Positions 35,951-49,500 of a stretch of 64,000 nucleotides of DNA are shown one piece after another. The DNA is from Xiphias gladius (Eukaryota; Chordata; Actinopteri; Istiophoriformes; Xiphiidae). The notes beneath the pieces were generated by a model. It ran no database searches, was not told the origin of the DNA, and saw only the letters and a list, made by a program, of their open reading frames with translations. Location of the stretch: positions 7,632,469 through 7,696,468 of the forward strand of contig NC_053401.1 of assembly GCF_016859285.1 (NCBI RefSeq). The letters run 5' to 3'. Numbering within the stretch: the stretch's first letter is position 1; every line of letters starts with the position of its first letter. Made by a program: the position numbers and the translations under genes.

Positions 35951-36548
35951 TACACACATACATTACATATTCTGTGAGTCCTTGTTTAGTAAACCTGAGG
36001 ATGTCCAATTATTCATTCATATTATTACATCTATACTAAGCTGTACCAGGATGACACATTGACAGTCATACACACTCTCATATATACACCCAGCAACATG
36101 CACTTTGCTTGTTTGCCTATAGATTTACCACTAAAGGATTCCCTCTGATCTCCTTAATCCTGATTTCAATTAGTATCAATGCACCTACACCGGCCACAAG
36201 CCCTCTCGCACGTGTTTGATGAAATACAGCATGTCCGTGCGTGTGTTTACCCACACATTTAGCTGCAGCTAGAGTGCGAGTCTCAGCCTGTAACAGCATG
36301 CATAGGGAAGTCAGACCCACACATCCCTCATATTTGGATACAGACCGGCTGATTAACACACAGATACAGAAGGAGAGAGGGGTACAACTCTGTGTGGGGA
36401 TGAGGATGAAAAACACGTCAGCTGCTTACCTGCAAATGTATGGAATACAACGGAGGATCAACAGCCAGTGGAGAGTGTGTGCTGAAGGAGAGACCGTCTT
36501 TCTGAGCCTGTGTAGGTTTGTCTGCTGTGTGGAATTGAGTTCCAGTCT

Positions 36549-36584
36549 CCCTCCCTCTCTCTCTCTCCCTCTCTCTCTCTCTGC
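36549..36584. repeat. (CT)n-rich tract
   Basis: Imperfect CT repeat interrupted by CCC. Confidence 0.85.
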
Positions 36585-38569
36585 ATTTGTCTCTATCTCT
36601 CTCGCTCACTGCATCAGTAGACCACTATGTGGCTTCCATCACAATGCCTGTGGTCACACCTCACTGAGCAAATTGTTCATTAGCGGAGATCACCCAGTGC
36701 TGTGGACACTGGGAAACAGAGTCGGGCATCAGACTGCAATGACTTATGCAAACACACATGCTGTATATTATATGCATTGCCTGTAAACACATATATGTGG
36801 ACACATACACAAGCTGTAAGCTGGTAAAATTTGAATGCGGCTGTTTTCGGGCACTATATTCAGACCTAATACAACTCATACGCTGCTGTTGTTAAGATTA
36901 AATTGTGCTCATCAAGGTAATTGATGGTATCTGCAGCAAAGGGTCCTCAAAATTAAACGACACAATATATAGTTTGTAAATGGCGTAAAGAAGGACAAAT
37001 GTAATTATTTTTTGGATCTGATAAACCTGTCAGCAGGACGACATCACATGACAGTGACTTACAAAACAAATCACTGCAAAAACAAAACCGTTGTCTGATC
37101 TGACTCCGCTACGATTGAAGTGTGATCAGGTTTTCGGGCACGAAAAAGGGACTTGGTTTGGGATCCCGGTTTGGTTTAACATAACGAAAGAAACCAATGT
37201 CGACTGTCAGCATTGGAAATGGGAAGCGAATGGCGGCCTCCTACGCCAGAGGCTGACGTTTGGTTGAACCATTCAGCCACCCTGACCTCCTCTGTGATAT
37301 GAAAGTAATTCCCAGGGACACTGGGCTGCCAAAACTACAAAAAAAAATAAAAAGACCCAGTTTGTTATAAACCCAAGTTCTCCTTTAAAGCATCTGTATT
37401 ATTGCTTTCTCTCCAGCCTCCCACAAAGTGTACACGAGGTTGAAGAGACTCACCTTTGACACAGTTTGGAACATTATTTTGTCCACCGGCGTCACTGGCT
37501 TATCTCTGTTGACATCTAAGGTGTCCAATTAGGGGGTGCTACTGTTGTTACCTTTGGCACAACGTTCCACAGATCTTTGCTCCTACGATCCTCAGGAATT
37601 TCCCAAATATAGAAACAATCAGCGAACTCCCAGCCCACGGAAACATCATTTCCTGAACGGTGGCTGAGCGGCCCTGCCTGTGATGAAGCCCCCTCCCCAG
37701 CTGAGCTCAGTCCCCCCTGGCTCAGGCATGATCGTGTTAATAACAAATATTTGATCTTGACTCTCCTTTCTATTCTTACCACTTTTACTTTTACCCTGGT
37801 GAGATAAGAGACTACTTTCCTTGCTGCCCTGCTACTTCTTCTACCGTTTTACTAAAGAGTAATTGGATTTATTTTGGACGCAATAGAGAACAAAGAGAAT
37901 AAAGAATCTATTGTTTTTTTGGTAAAAGCAACACATTTTTAGAGACAGTACATTTTGTACAAGGTTTGTTTACAGCCTGATTTCATGCCGTAGAAGAAAT
38001 CAGATAACTTTTGTAATAACTCTAGACACATGTGCTTGTTTCGAGCCTGCAGGCTTCGCTTAACAGCGATGAGGGATATGAAAGGTAAAATTAACTTCCA
38101 TTCCGATCTCAGGACAGGTTTAAATATTTCAGCCTTGTGAAGTTATGAATTTGGGAAAAGGTACGCTGATCTTTAGACTGTGCCTGAGGACAGCTTTAAC
38201 AACAGACGAGCATGTGTGCTCTAATTAAAACTCTTTAGTCTTCTCTTTGCTCATTCTTTATTTATTCATATCCTAATACTGCTCTTGATTTCTTTCGTAA
38301 TTCCTGTAATTTTTCACTTCGCCTTTTGCAGTAATACAAATATAGGACGTAACAGAGGGCAGATAACTCAATAAAAATGTAATCTTAAACATCGCAAAAC
38401 TTGGTAGACCTTGACCTGAAGGCAATGAAATAAAATGTTTCAAATACATACTTAAGTTGTCATGAACTGTCCAGATGCGTTTCTTTGCAAGTGCATCAGA
38501 TAATTCATCAAATGTAACCTTTCTTTGAAACGAATATGGATACAGCCCAAAATATAAATACAGGGCAAT

Positions 38570-38925
38570 GAGAGCTAAAAGGATTAGTCAGTTATCTAAT
38601 TAGTTGATCCATTAAAACTTAATCAGCAACTATTTTGATAACTGATTAATTGTTTGAGTAATTTTTTCTGCAAAAAATGCCAGAACATTTCCAGCCTCTC
38701 CGATATGAGGATTTGCAGCTTTTCTGTGTTAAATTTATGATCACATTCATGTCTGATGGTAAATTTAATATCTTTGGGTTTTGGACTGTTGGTTGGACAA
38801 AACATGACATTTGAAGATGACACCTTGGGCTCTGGAAGTGCATTTTTCCGTTCTCTGACATTTTATCAAGCAGTAGCAAAATAACTGATAAATAAAATGA
38901 TTGTTAGTTGCAGCTCTAATGACAA
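38570..38925 (+). mobile_element. teleost MITE-like repeat, family D copy
   Basis: Contains GAGGATTTGCAGCTTTTCT, ATCTTTGGGTTTTGGACTGT, TTGGACAAAACATGACATTT, CACCTTGGGCTCTGG and the terminal ATTGTTAGTTGCAGCTCTA, in the order of a widespread teleost non-autonomous element. The start is AT-rich (GATTAATTGTTTGAGTAA). Confidence 0.82.
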
Positions 38926-39196
38926 TAGATTATTTACTTCCACTCTCTCTGCTCCCCCCTCATCAAAGCAGTTGAGCATCCTGCGGTTATACCGAAACAA
39001 TCCTCCGCTTCCAATTAAAGATAACCTCCGAGGACCGTATCCTGCACCTTTACACATATTCCTGTGTTATCAGTGTGACTAATGGCAGTGGACTTCAGTG
39101 TGTTAAGGGGACTTTTCGTGTCTTCTCAGATCTGGCTGGCGTCTTGAGGACACAGCGAAGCAGATCAGTAACCCTTAGAGAATACTAAGAAATCAG

Positions 39197-39314
<118 letters not shown>

Positions 39315-40333
39315 ACTTCGTACTGATGTCCTTGTCCAGTCCACTGGCTCCAGCGCACGGAAAGTGCCACACAATGGCAGATTGTGAAGGTCAATGAAAG
39401 TTTCTTTGTTCGGAAAAAAAACAAAAAACAATGGACTCTATCAATAGCTTATTGGCTCTGCCTTTTCACTGTCTTTTTATAGTGACGGCAAGGTTAATAA
39501 CCCATATCTCTCGAAACCTTTAGCCACAAAACCTTTTTTTGTTTTACAGCAGGTTCTTTAACTTAAAATATATTTAGCTTTTATTTTGAAAGGCTTGATT
39601 TTGTGCATGTCTGTCTGAGTGTAACTGCATCCCTTTCAGCCACCGTACGTGCACATCTATGAATGTCTGTCGATAAAATTTCACATTTTACGTCCTATAT
39701 GCTGTAATTCGCTAAAGTAAAAGCAGAGTGAGGTGTGTCATTAATCAAGGGCATAATATATGGAACGGCAGCAGCCATGGTGTAAATATGACCTTTGAAA
39801 AAAATCTATAAAGACAATCTGACTGAGAAAGAAATCCAATACACACTTGGTAACTCTTAACATGCAACACAATGTCCCTGTGTACGTCTCGGGTCTCGAG
39901 GAAGAGTAAAGGGCTGCTGGTATGTGCGCTTGGAGCTCAGCGAGAGAGCGTGTGTGTCCCGATCTCGCGTGTGTTTTTGTGAATGTGTTCTGAGACAGCT
40001 TTCACCGCAGATCTGATATGGCTGATTAGGGCTGTTAGATGAGGATCGGAGATGACCTTGGCGGACACATCATCTGCATTTGCTTGAGGAGATACACAGA
40101 AAGGCTGTGGGATAGATGATGTGCCATCTCCCCTTTGCTCGAGTATTGACAGCACTGAAGCGTGTGCCTGGGATGAAGAATTTGCGAATGTAAATACTCA
40201 GCTCAGACCTCAACGTTTAGATCTCGCATGGAGCAAATTGTCTGCTCACTTCATCAGTGAATTTGGTGTAGGCAGTCTGCTATGTATTGGCTGAGTGCAA
40301 GCATTCGTTCTGCCTAGCTGACAATACGCACCA

Positions 40334-40335
<2 letters not shown>

Positions 40336-40399
<64 letters not shown>
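40336..40399. repeat. (TG)n microsatellite
   Basis: About 32 TG units. Confidence 0.96.
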
Positions 40400-40400
<1 letters not shown>

Positions 40401-40689
40401 TTCTATAGTATGTCTGTGTGATGGCTCAGTCTGTTTTCAGAACTTACCAACCAAGAAACTCTACTTGTTTATGCTGTAAGCCTCCGGACTCTCTTATTTT
40501 TCCTCCCGTTTCTGTCCATTCGTGAGGTGGAGTCGGACAGGTTTACATCGCACATCTGTTCACATCACATTTTTAACTTTGTATGCAATCACACCACCTC
40601 CAGAATATGCTTTACATTCAGCATCAGCACGCCTTAAACCTGCACTGATTATTGTTTTGGCCAGTTGGAGGCAGGGCATCAAAATTGTG

Positions 40690-40960
40690 AACGACAACAC
40701 CTGAGGGAAGTATCAGGCTCCTTAACTGCTAAATGCTCCACTATGTTCACTAGCTAGTCGCTGTCTGCCATTTAGTGCTGGGCAGGTGGTGTACAGTGGC
40801 TTCATAAGAGTGTTTTCGCAGAAGACAGCTGCCTGCTGCGTCTGGGAATGACGCTGACGAGGGCCACGAGGCTGAACCTAAACGACAAAGTTGCCATGAA
40901 ACCAAAACAATGAGCTGAAAGATTGTAAAACGCTCAGAGCTGAGGGGAATTACAGACTCG
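40690..40960 (+). mobile_element. teleost interspersed repeat, family C copy
   Basis: Shares CTCCTTAACTGCTAAATGCT, CACTATGTTCACTAGCTAGT and GTGCTGGGCAGGTGG blocks with the other two copies. Confidence 0.72.
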
Positions 40961-41799
40961 TGTGATAATTCTCCATTCTTTCTCTATTAGAATATTGTTT
41001 TATCCAACCTATTCAGTGCTCATTTATCTGTTAGAACTGCCACTTTTTAAAAAAAGTAGTAGCAGTAAGATTAACCTATGGTGAGGCTCGTTTTAAAAGT
41101 GAGAAATAACTAATAATGTGCCATGAAGAATAAGTACTGTTAACATGGTTTCCCGCAGTTTAATACGCTTTGCATGCCCTACCACAAAATTTTATCTGAT
41201 ACCTGCCAACCAGTCAGAAACAAGTATTCTCCGTGCCCATGATACACAACCTAAATTGACAATACAGCAGTCTGATTAAAACACAAAATGACAGCTAGAG
41301 GTTTCAAACGGGATTATAGCGCAGATGTTTGGGTCCAGTGAGATGTGTGCTTGCCATCTGTAATCAATGACTGTATGTTTAATGCATCAGCTCCGAGCAC
41401 CTACTGGGGATTTAACATGGTTCCCTTACCGATAAGGAAGATTGATGGAATAGAAAAAAAGCTCCTCCATCAGACGACAGGTGTCACACATGAGCTACAA
41501 CAGCCTCTAAGCATGTTATGAATGCAAATCGCAGCCCCCACACGGAGAAGGACATAGATTCAATGGGTGACCAGACACATGGCTCTAAGTAGATGCTAAC
41601 GTTGCTTCATCAAGATTCACAACGTCCATTTTTGTAGCAACGGTAACAAAAGTCAGATGGACTCATAACAAACTAAGTTTTATAGTTTTACAATTTTGTT
41701 TTGCAGGATGAGCCAAAAACAGATTTGATTCCACTATTTCGACTTTTTGACTATTCTGAGCTCTTTACGATGAATGAATGAATGAGATCAGATGTTGAT

Positions 41800-41996
41800 A
41801 CCATTGAGGAACATCCATCCATTAGGTATACCCCGTATCCTTCGAGGGCCGTGGGGGGGCTGGAGCCAATCCCAGCTGACATTGGAGAGGTAGGGTACTC
41901 AAGGGCTGACACATAGCGGAGGAAACGCACACAAACGAGCCCAGAACCTTCTTGCTGCGGGGTGACAGTGCTAACCACTGCGCCACCATGTCACCC
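41800..41996 (+). mobile_element. truncated common teleost interspersed repeat
   Basis: The left part has ACATCCATCCATTAGGTATA and GGGCTGGAGCCAATCCCAGC. The right part ends GTGACAGTGCTAACCACTGC followed by GCCACCATG. These are the two ends of a very common teleost repeat. The middle section (several hundred nt in full copies, as I recall) is largely deleted. Confidence 0.75.
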
Positions 41997-43299
41997 CCCA
42001 CTGAAGAACAGATGAAAAAAAACCAAAAAAAAAACTGCTGGATAAAAGTACAACTCCAGACTGTTTTGCTGTTGGTTAATTATGATTTGCTACGCCTTCC
42101 AAGCACGAGTAACCAGAAAACTGCAAATTTCCGCATGTTTCCTGTAATTGGTTCTGGTTGTATTCTCACTTCTAATACTTTTGCTTTTTTTTTTAAAAAG
42201 CCCAAATATCTACATTTTAAATGGTTTCGTTTTTATCGTTTAGCCTTAAATGGCGTTGTTGCCACCTGCTCACACAAACCCAGGCACAAAAGTAATTCCG
42301 CCGGTGTTTTAATGTCCCAGACATGTTTATGTGTAAAGGCGTCCTGAGCGTGAAAAGATATGAAGGCACGTGACGCCACGAGAAAATATGACAGAGATTA
42401 GTGAGAGGAGTAAAAGGGAAAAACTGGGAGAAAAAGCAGGAAGCTGCAATGGAATTTCTACACCATGATGTGGGTGGAGCAGCCCTGCCCAGAGAACAGA
42501 GAGGGCACATTCCCCCCTCTCCCCCCTCCTCTCCTCTTTTTCTTTTCTGCCTCCCCTCCCTCCCAACTTTCTCTCTTTGCTTTGACAATAGGGGCCACGG
42601 GGAAACAATGCAAAAAGGAAAGGCTGGGGGGGGGGGTGGCGGCAGCAATAGAGGGGTGGTCTGAGTTGCTGAGAAGGGAAAACGGGTGAGAGGGACTTGC
42701 AACTTTGCAGGGCAGGGAGGGTCAGAAGAGAGTGATGGAGGCTTTCTTTTCCCCGGGAGGCAGCGACTCGATGAGGGCGATGTATAGAAATCAGCGGGAA
42801 TGAGGGGGGATGTTGAAGAGGATGACGTAAGGTTGGGATAAAGGGGCGTAGGGCAGAGAGAGGGGCAGCTAACGTCGAGGGTAACACAGGCACATGGCCC
42901 ATGGGGCCCAGTGTGTTATGTTTTTGTGGGACTCAAACATTTTTCTGCCTGACCGAGCCTGAAAGTGTCCATGCTGAGCCAGGCAAAGAAAATCTCGGGC
43001 TTTTTCTGTTGCACACAAAGTTTGCCCACAACAAAAAAAAAAAAAAATTGTTGGAGAGCGCAAACCGGAGAAACGAAAGCCGTTCTAATCAATATTTTTA
43101 TGCTAACAGCGGATCAGCTGACTGCACGTAATGTGAAAGGAGTTCACTCAAAGTGATCAAACCACAAGGAATTATTAGGAGAAAGCGTTTTGGCGTCTTT
43201 AAATTCATTGTTTTGGTATTGCGGCCCGAATATTTCATGCTTCTGTTCACTCTCGCTCCTCTTATCCGCCGTGTTTCCAGCCGCAGCAGACAGCTAGTA

Positions 43300-43600
43300 A
43301 ACTAGCAAACTAGCTCTAATAAATCAACTGCACCCCACCTGCCCGGCACCAAACGCGCCGACAAAGCTAGCAACTCTTGCTGGTGAACACAGTGGAGCAT
43401 TTAGCAGTTAGCGAGCAAGATATTTCCCTCTGGAGTTGGCAGAGACAAAAACAGAGCCAAAGGAACAGTGAATATCAGACTAAGTTCATCAAAAGCACGA
43501 CTCAAAATGAACGTTATTGTTGCTCCGTCTCTGCTGGATGTGTAAACAGGCAACTGTTTGCTAAAATGAGTGACAAGTGCTGAAAATGTATACTCTGCAT
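43300..43600 (-). mobile_element. teleost interspersed repeat, family C copy (reverse)
   Basis: The reverse complement contains AACTGCTAAATGCTCCACTG and TGTTCACCAGCAAGAGTTGC, matching the two plus-strand copies. Confidence 0.7.
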
Positions 43601-45547
43601 TACCACTTTCAATTTCACTGCAGTTTCAGAGTGTAGAACATCACTGCATTGTTTTCTCAAATATATTTAGTACTGCTACTATTTAGGGTTGAGGAGGCAC
43701 ACAGATACCAGACAGAGATCAGAAACCTGGATAAGGTGTTTAATGGCGTGTGCAGATTTCTGAAAAGGGGATATTATATTTTCAACATAAGAGGGGTTCT
43801 CAAAAACCCGATCGTAGCGGGATATTAAAGCAGCATGCATGCGAAGACACTCAGTGAATTCTAACAAACCCAAAAATAAAGTACTTACTGCGAAGTTCAA
43901 ACAGAAAACAGCAGTTCTAGAAAATACAAAGCAATGTGTGTGTGTGTGTGTCTGTGATGGAAGGCACAAATGACTGCAGAAAATAGGTCCAGAGAAAGGG
44001 GGGGGGAGTGAGGATGTGATGACCTAAAACCGCCTCTGCTGCCTGTATGTGAAAGAATGGAGAGATCTGGTCCCAACTGTGACGGACATTTTACAGTCAC
44101 CTACTCGCAACACTGTCATGAAAACCGATGCTCACACTGAGATGAACGTACGGTGACGTCGGAAAAGACATTTCTGTGGCAACATATTTGTAAGTTGAAT
44201 GCGAGTAACATAAATCAGATTTGAGATTCTACTTAATGTTAAACACCACCTGTCCAGACTGTGCACTCATGCTGTTCAGCCAAGCTTTATTCAAACCCTC
44301 GTAACTTTATTCCCAATTCTGGTGGAGATCCCAGAGGTTTTTAATGATACCAAATGCATCAGGCTCAACTCTGCGGAAACGTGTATAAAATGAGGCACAA
44401 GACATCTAGAATATTTCCATCGGATGGAATGGCGCAGCCATAAAAACTTGGACTCCTGGGGTTTGAATATTTCACTTAGTGCAACGTCGCTTCAATGACG
44501 AGCTGGAACAAGCTCCTACATAATATAATGTATATGTTATATACTGTCAGACAGTGGAAAAAGGTGAGATGTCTCTACTTAAAAGGAATTCAAGTGGAAA
44601 ATTTAAAGTTACAGGGGTTAACGGACACATCAGGGACAAAATACATGAGCACTGGAAACAGGTTGATGACGTTCCTTGCATTTTTGTGCCGGTTTTCGGG
44701 TCTGTGGGACGACAGTTCTTACTCCCCCTGAGCCGTCTAAATGTAGACAGTGAGACCCATCGAGACGTTCCCAGCAGCCAAGAGGGGATTTTCACGGTTG
44801 CGATTTTTCAGCCCTCCAAAAACGTCCGTAAACGTCAGATCTGGCTGTCGAACCCCTCTTTTTGTCCTTCGGTCAACATCAGCCATGTCGAAACGAATAA
44901 CTGAAATGGAAGAAGACAAGACACTTTAATATATAATCATATAATAAACTTAATTTTCATAACATCTTAAAAAATATAGTTACAATAGTTACTTAAGTAA
45001 GGTTTTGAACGCAGGACTTTTACACGTAAAAAAGCTTTCTTAAAATGCGGGTTTTTCTATTTCCACTCAAATGAAAGATCTGTCTACTCCTTCCACCACT
45101 GGGTGAAGGCGCGTAGAGCAGTCGCCCGGTTTTTCTGGTGTCTCCACAATGTGGGGTAGCAGAAGGAGACAGCACACCCGGAGAACATGTGTGGATGTCA
45201 CAAAGGCGGTTTGGGGGGGGGGGGGTTCGATTTCCTGAAAGCGGCTCGCAGGGTCACAGGTTTAGATAAGTGCGCATGGCTTGGGGGAAAGTGGACGGCT
45301 GAAAAAAAAGGCAAGTACGATGACAAAACCACTGATGGAATGTATTGATTTTTTTTGCAAAAAATACCTACACTTATTAATATGCATTTCTTCAGGGTTG
45401 GATTTTGGGAGTATGAACACCACATAAACCACCGGCACTAAATACTCAATTACACATCTGCCAGTTTTTTTTTCTTCTAATTAATCAATACCAATTGTAG
45501 AAGTTCTAATGCACATGTTGGAGAAATCAGAGTTCTCCTCTTCCTGC

Positions 45548-45571
45548 AGACCGGCCGCACTGTGCCGGTCT
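45548..45571. other. GC-rich inverted repeat
   Basis: AGACCGGC (45548-45555) and GCCGGTCT (45564-45571) form a perfect 8-bp stem with an 8-nt loop, about 140 nt upstream of a TATA box. Confidence 0.7.
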
Positions 45572-45663
45572 CCGGCTCCACCCCGTGGCCCTGAAATGTT
45601 TTGCAGTTATTTGATTAGTGCGTCAGAGCGAACGCACCTCTGTCAATGTGACATTACCGCCTC

Positions 45664-45700
45664 GGCCTCGTGGCAGTGGCTCGTTCTCGGCCACGAGGTC
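45664..45700. other. inverted repeat beside TATA box
   Basis: CCTCGTGGC (45666-45674) and GCCACGAGG (45690-45698) pair perfectly, extended by a G-T and a G-C pair, with a 15-nt loop. It ends 8 nt before the TATAAATA at 45709. Confidence 0.75.
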
Positions 45701-45708
45701 CTTTGAAC

Positions 45709-45716
45709 TATAAATA
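45709..45716 (+). promoter_or_regulatory. TATA box candidate for TMEM53-like gene
   Basis: TATAAATA on the plus strand, 190 nt before the CpG-rich block and 0.5 kb before the proposed first coding exon. Its use is inferred from position only. Confidence 0.4.
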
Positions 45717-45904
45717 ACAGTGTCAGTGATAAGCTCCGTTTAAACCGCGATATCAACAAATACGGCACTGGCCGAGGTCAGTTCTATTGAACTCGCTGTA
45801 TTGCCAGGCAACCACCATCAACCACAGACAAAATGTTTAAGCAACTCCAATTTTATCTGTCATTATTATTAAAATGACACTGTTGCTGCTGTACACGGTC
45901 TTTT

Positions 45905-46510
45905 AATGAGACGCTTCCGCCCGCGCGCTTTCGGCTGGCAATTTGACGGGAGCGCGCGCCGCGTCGCGTCGCGTCGCGTCGCGTCAGTCGCAGCCGGCGA
46001 ACCGCGCGCTCACGGGGGCGGACTGCGGGAGAGCCGGCGGGCGCGGAGGCGGGGCTCCTCGACTCGTCAGTTCCTCTCGGCGGTCGCCCGCGTCCAGGGG
46101 TCGCCGGGCCGTGGCTGCGAGGAGCCGACGCCGTGGCACGTTGGACCAGACGCCCGCGCCGAATTTTTTTTTTTTTTCCCAGGCATCCGAGGAGGAGCAA
46201 GGGCGCGCCCAGACGCCTCAGCGCCACGGGATGGGGAACGGACCGCTCTCCGGGTAACTGAGCCAGCGACACCGCTTGGCGGAACTCGCACGGGCATGAA
46301 AAGATGCAGGCGGATGCTTGGGGTGCGGATATCCTCCCGGGGGCCGGCGATGCATTTTAGGTTGACGTGGTTTCGCCGACTTCGGGTGGTGCATGGTGAA
46401 AGTGTGTTTAGTGTGACGCCACGGCCACGTTCCTCGGAGCTTGATCCCCGCCCCCCCTCTCCTGCACCTTTTCAGAGAGACGCTACAAGCCCCGGGGGCA
46501 CGAACATCCA
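45905..46510 (+). promoter_or_regulatory. CpG island
   Basis: Strikingly GC- and CpG-rich compared with the AT-rich surroundings. It includes five tandem GTCGC units (about 45961-45985) and many CGCG motifs. It covers the proposed start exon of the TMEM53-like gene and is the only clear CpG island I see. A long run of open frames here is a composition effect. Confidence 0.75.
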
Positions 46511-49500
46511 CAATCAGAGAATCTTGTCATTCTTTCATTGTTAGTGAAATATCGGAATTTAAATTAAAAATAAGCTCAGGTGGAAGTAATTGAGATGGTG
46601 TAAAGGTAGGCACGTGCGTGAGCAGTGCTGTGGATCGGCCACGAAGCACCATATTGATCGATCGATCGATCGATTGATCGATTGATTGAAGTTGTGTAGA
46701 GGTGTGAAGCCCAGATGAACAGACTAAAAAAGAGGACTGGGTTCCAGAACATCTGATGAGGTCTGAAGGTGGTTTACAGGTGGCTCAGTCAAAGTGGCAC
46801 ATTGCCTTACTGGTTATTCATGTTTTCTGGAAACATTTATCCTACTGTGTCTAAATTTTTAATTAATAATAATTTTAGTCTTAAGATTTATACTAAAAAA
46901 TAAATAGAAATGTAAAATATCAAAGAACAGTTCATATTATACAGACCTGGTCTTAGGCAAGTTGTTGAGTGAACATTTTGCATAGTCAAGCTGTTCGTGT
47001 GTGTGTGTGTATATGTGTGCGCACATGTATGAAGCCAATAATCTGAAAAACAAATGTTTGACTAATAAAACGATCATCTTTTTGTTCGGTGGTTGGGTGC
47101 ACAGACTTGCATTCATAGGGCCGGCGCTATGCCCTCACTGTGGTAGTCCTGGCCAGGTCCACGCCAAACATTCCCGACCCCCAATCTGATCCAAGCAAAT
47201 CTATTTTGGTTTCATCGGGGGCCTCTTTTCATGTGCTTCGGCAAAAAGTTTAACCTCGTGGGTTCGTGAGCAAACATTTTCTCGTTGGACGCTGTCCGTA
47301 GAGGTCAGCTTCATGCAACGTCCTTGACACTCTCCGTTCAGTCGCTGAAACACCAGTTTCCACGGACGGCCCCTCGTGCCAAGTCAAAAGCACTCTCCCG
47401 TCTGTTTTTTCTAAAGCAAGGTTGCGTAAATAGCGAATTGTGCTTGGCATCGTTTTTCGAGGATGGCCACTGCGCCTTGTGTTATTGGTAGTATGGCTCT
47501 TTCTCGACCTCCCAACCACTGCTCCAGCTGTGTGTCAGCCTATGTCCACTAGCCTGCTGATACTCTTGTACTGTCTCCCATCTCTCTGAAGCCCTACAAT
47601 CTGGCTTCTTACTTGTTCGTATCAATATTGGAACTGGCATTATAAATCCAGTATCAGTCTATCGGCTATAATGTGATGGGTAAACATCTGTGAGGCATGT
47701 CAAAATGCAACTGGTATCTGTGTGTGTCCACGAAAACTACTATTTTTGAACATAACAATTGTTGACCAAAAAATAAAAACAAATTATGACATATTATCTA
47801 AAAATAACTGCAATACCCAGGTTCAATTTTTCTGGATCTGGGGGGGATATACAGTAGAGTCTTCAAATAACTAATGCTTCACAGTTTTTATGCTCATACC
47901 ATATTACCATTTTAGTACTCTGTCATTTTAAAATCTGACTTTGGTTTGTCATTTGTACTAGTCTCTTCAAGACTGACTCAACCCTGTCGGAACAAGTCAG
48001 TGGAAGGACGTTCTTGGCCAAGAGGATCAGGAGCGGAATAACTTATTATTATACTCCATTCCCAGAGGCAGGGGAGCGGACATTATGTCCTGCCAAAGAC
48101 TCTCAAACCTCCACAGCTCTTTGCCCCATTTCATCACCGTCACCCTCAGCTCTGCCCCTCAGCGTCGACCCCTCTGCACATCCTTCCTCCTCCCAAAACC
48201 AATCAGATTCTGCCTCCACTTCCCGTCCGCTTCTTCTTTTCTTCGCCTGGCTCGGTGCCCGGCCAGCGGCGGTGGCCAAGTACAGGGACCTTTACCTGGA
48301 CCGCGGCATGGATGTCCTCCTGGTCCAGAGCGGTGTAATGCACTTCCTGTGGCCTCGATGGGGGCTCGACTACGGACTGGAAGTTTTGAAGATTCTGGAG
48401 GAGCCTCAGTTCTCAGGGAGGGCGGTGCTGGTCCATGCCTCTTCCATCGGAGGTTACACCTTCACCCAGATACTCACCCATATCTCTCAGGGACCGAAAA
48501 AATATGCGGGCCTGACCCAGAGGGTGATAGGGCACATCTATGATAGCTTGGTGGCTGGCAGTCTGGAGCACATGGCGATAGGTGAGTGAGAGTGATACAC
48601 CACGTTCCCACTGGGACTCAGGTTACTTTTGTGTTGGATATGTGTGTCGGATCTTTAAATAATTCATTAGGCATCTGACCTACTGCTTCATATTGTCAGG
48701 AGTCCAGGAAATCCTTGTGGCAGCTTGTTTCTAATCTGCCTCAGAACAGTGGCTATTTATACATTCATAAGTTTATATCTATATAAGGCTGTAACTCAAG
48801 ATTTTTTTAAATAATTGGTTAATCTCTCTCTCTCTATCTCTTTTACGATTAATCATTTAGTCAACAAAATGTCCCAAAATAGTGGAAAATTCTTCTCACA
48901 GTTTCCCAGACATCAGGACAACCATTTTTTGAGAATAATGACTCTCTGTGGAAATGAGAAATAGTATTCAAATGCTCCTCTAGCAGTAATTCTTCAAATA
49001 ATGAATATTTTACATACAACACGTGTACAAAATTATTGAATACATTGAAGGAATACAAGTTCTGGGGCTGACTACTGTTTGCATTGCCAATACAATACCT
49101 GAGCTTTGGTATCGTGGCCGACGTTGTTTATGGCGGGACCGCGAGAGCGGCCAGCCTTACAAACGCGAATGTCTGTAACTGAGTGACTGACTGAGTGATC
49201 AAGTTCCACCATTTTTTGGCCGGGTGAGTGTTGGAGTTTCCCCATTGGCCGCTGACCTTAGTGATTTTTCTTTTCTTTTTCTTTTTTTCTTTAAAAAAAA
49301 GGCACCTGGCAACAAATCTACCGACTTTATGGACAAATCTTAGTTACTTTCTGTAGAAGAGAGTCACAAGTATTGCCCTTATAGCCCGAGAGCAGGCTTT
49401 CCCTCCACAGATACATCTCTCTATACGTCTCAGTCAACTGACCGAACGGCAGCTGACATAGACGTGAATGAGCTTCTTCTTTTTCTCTCTGAGTGACCAT

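Noticed and set aside
35545..36062. Open frames of 86-109 codons made of Thr-His or Cys-Val repeats
   Set aside because: They are read-through of (CA)n/(TG)n microsatellites. The same applies to 3178-3662, 16490-16711, 39165-39431 and 58067-58559.
42217..42902. Minus-strand frames of 161 and 191 codons
   Set aside because: They lie over purine/pyrimidine-rich sequence that lacks stops by composition. The frames overlap each other and show no domain.
45906..46544. 212-codon frame (and others) in the CpG island
   Set aside because: Explained by high GC content. Only the short MGNGPLSG segment of another frame has a donor and a phase that fit the downstream gene.
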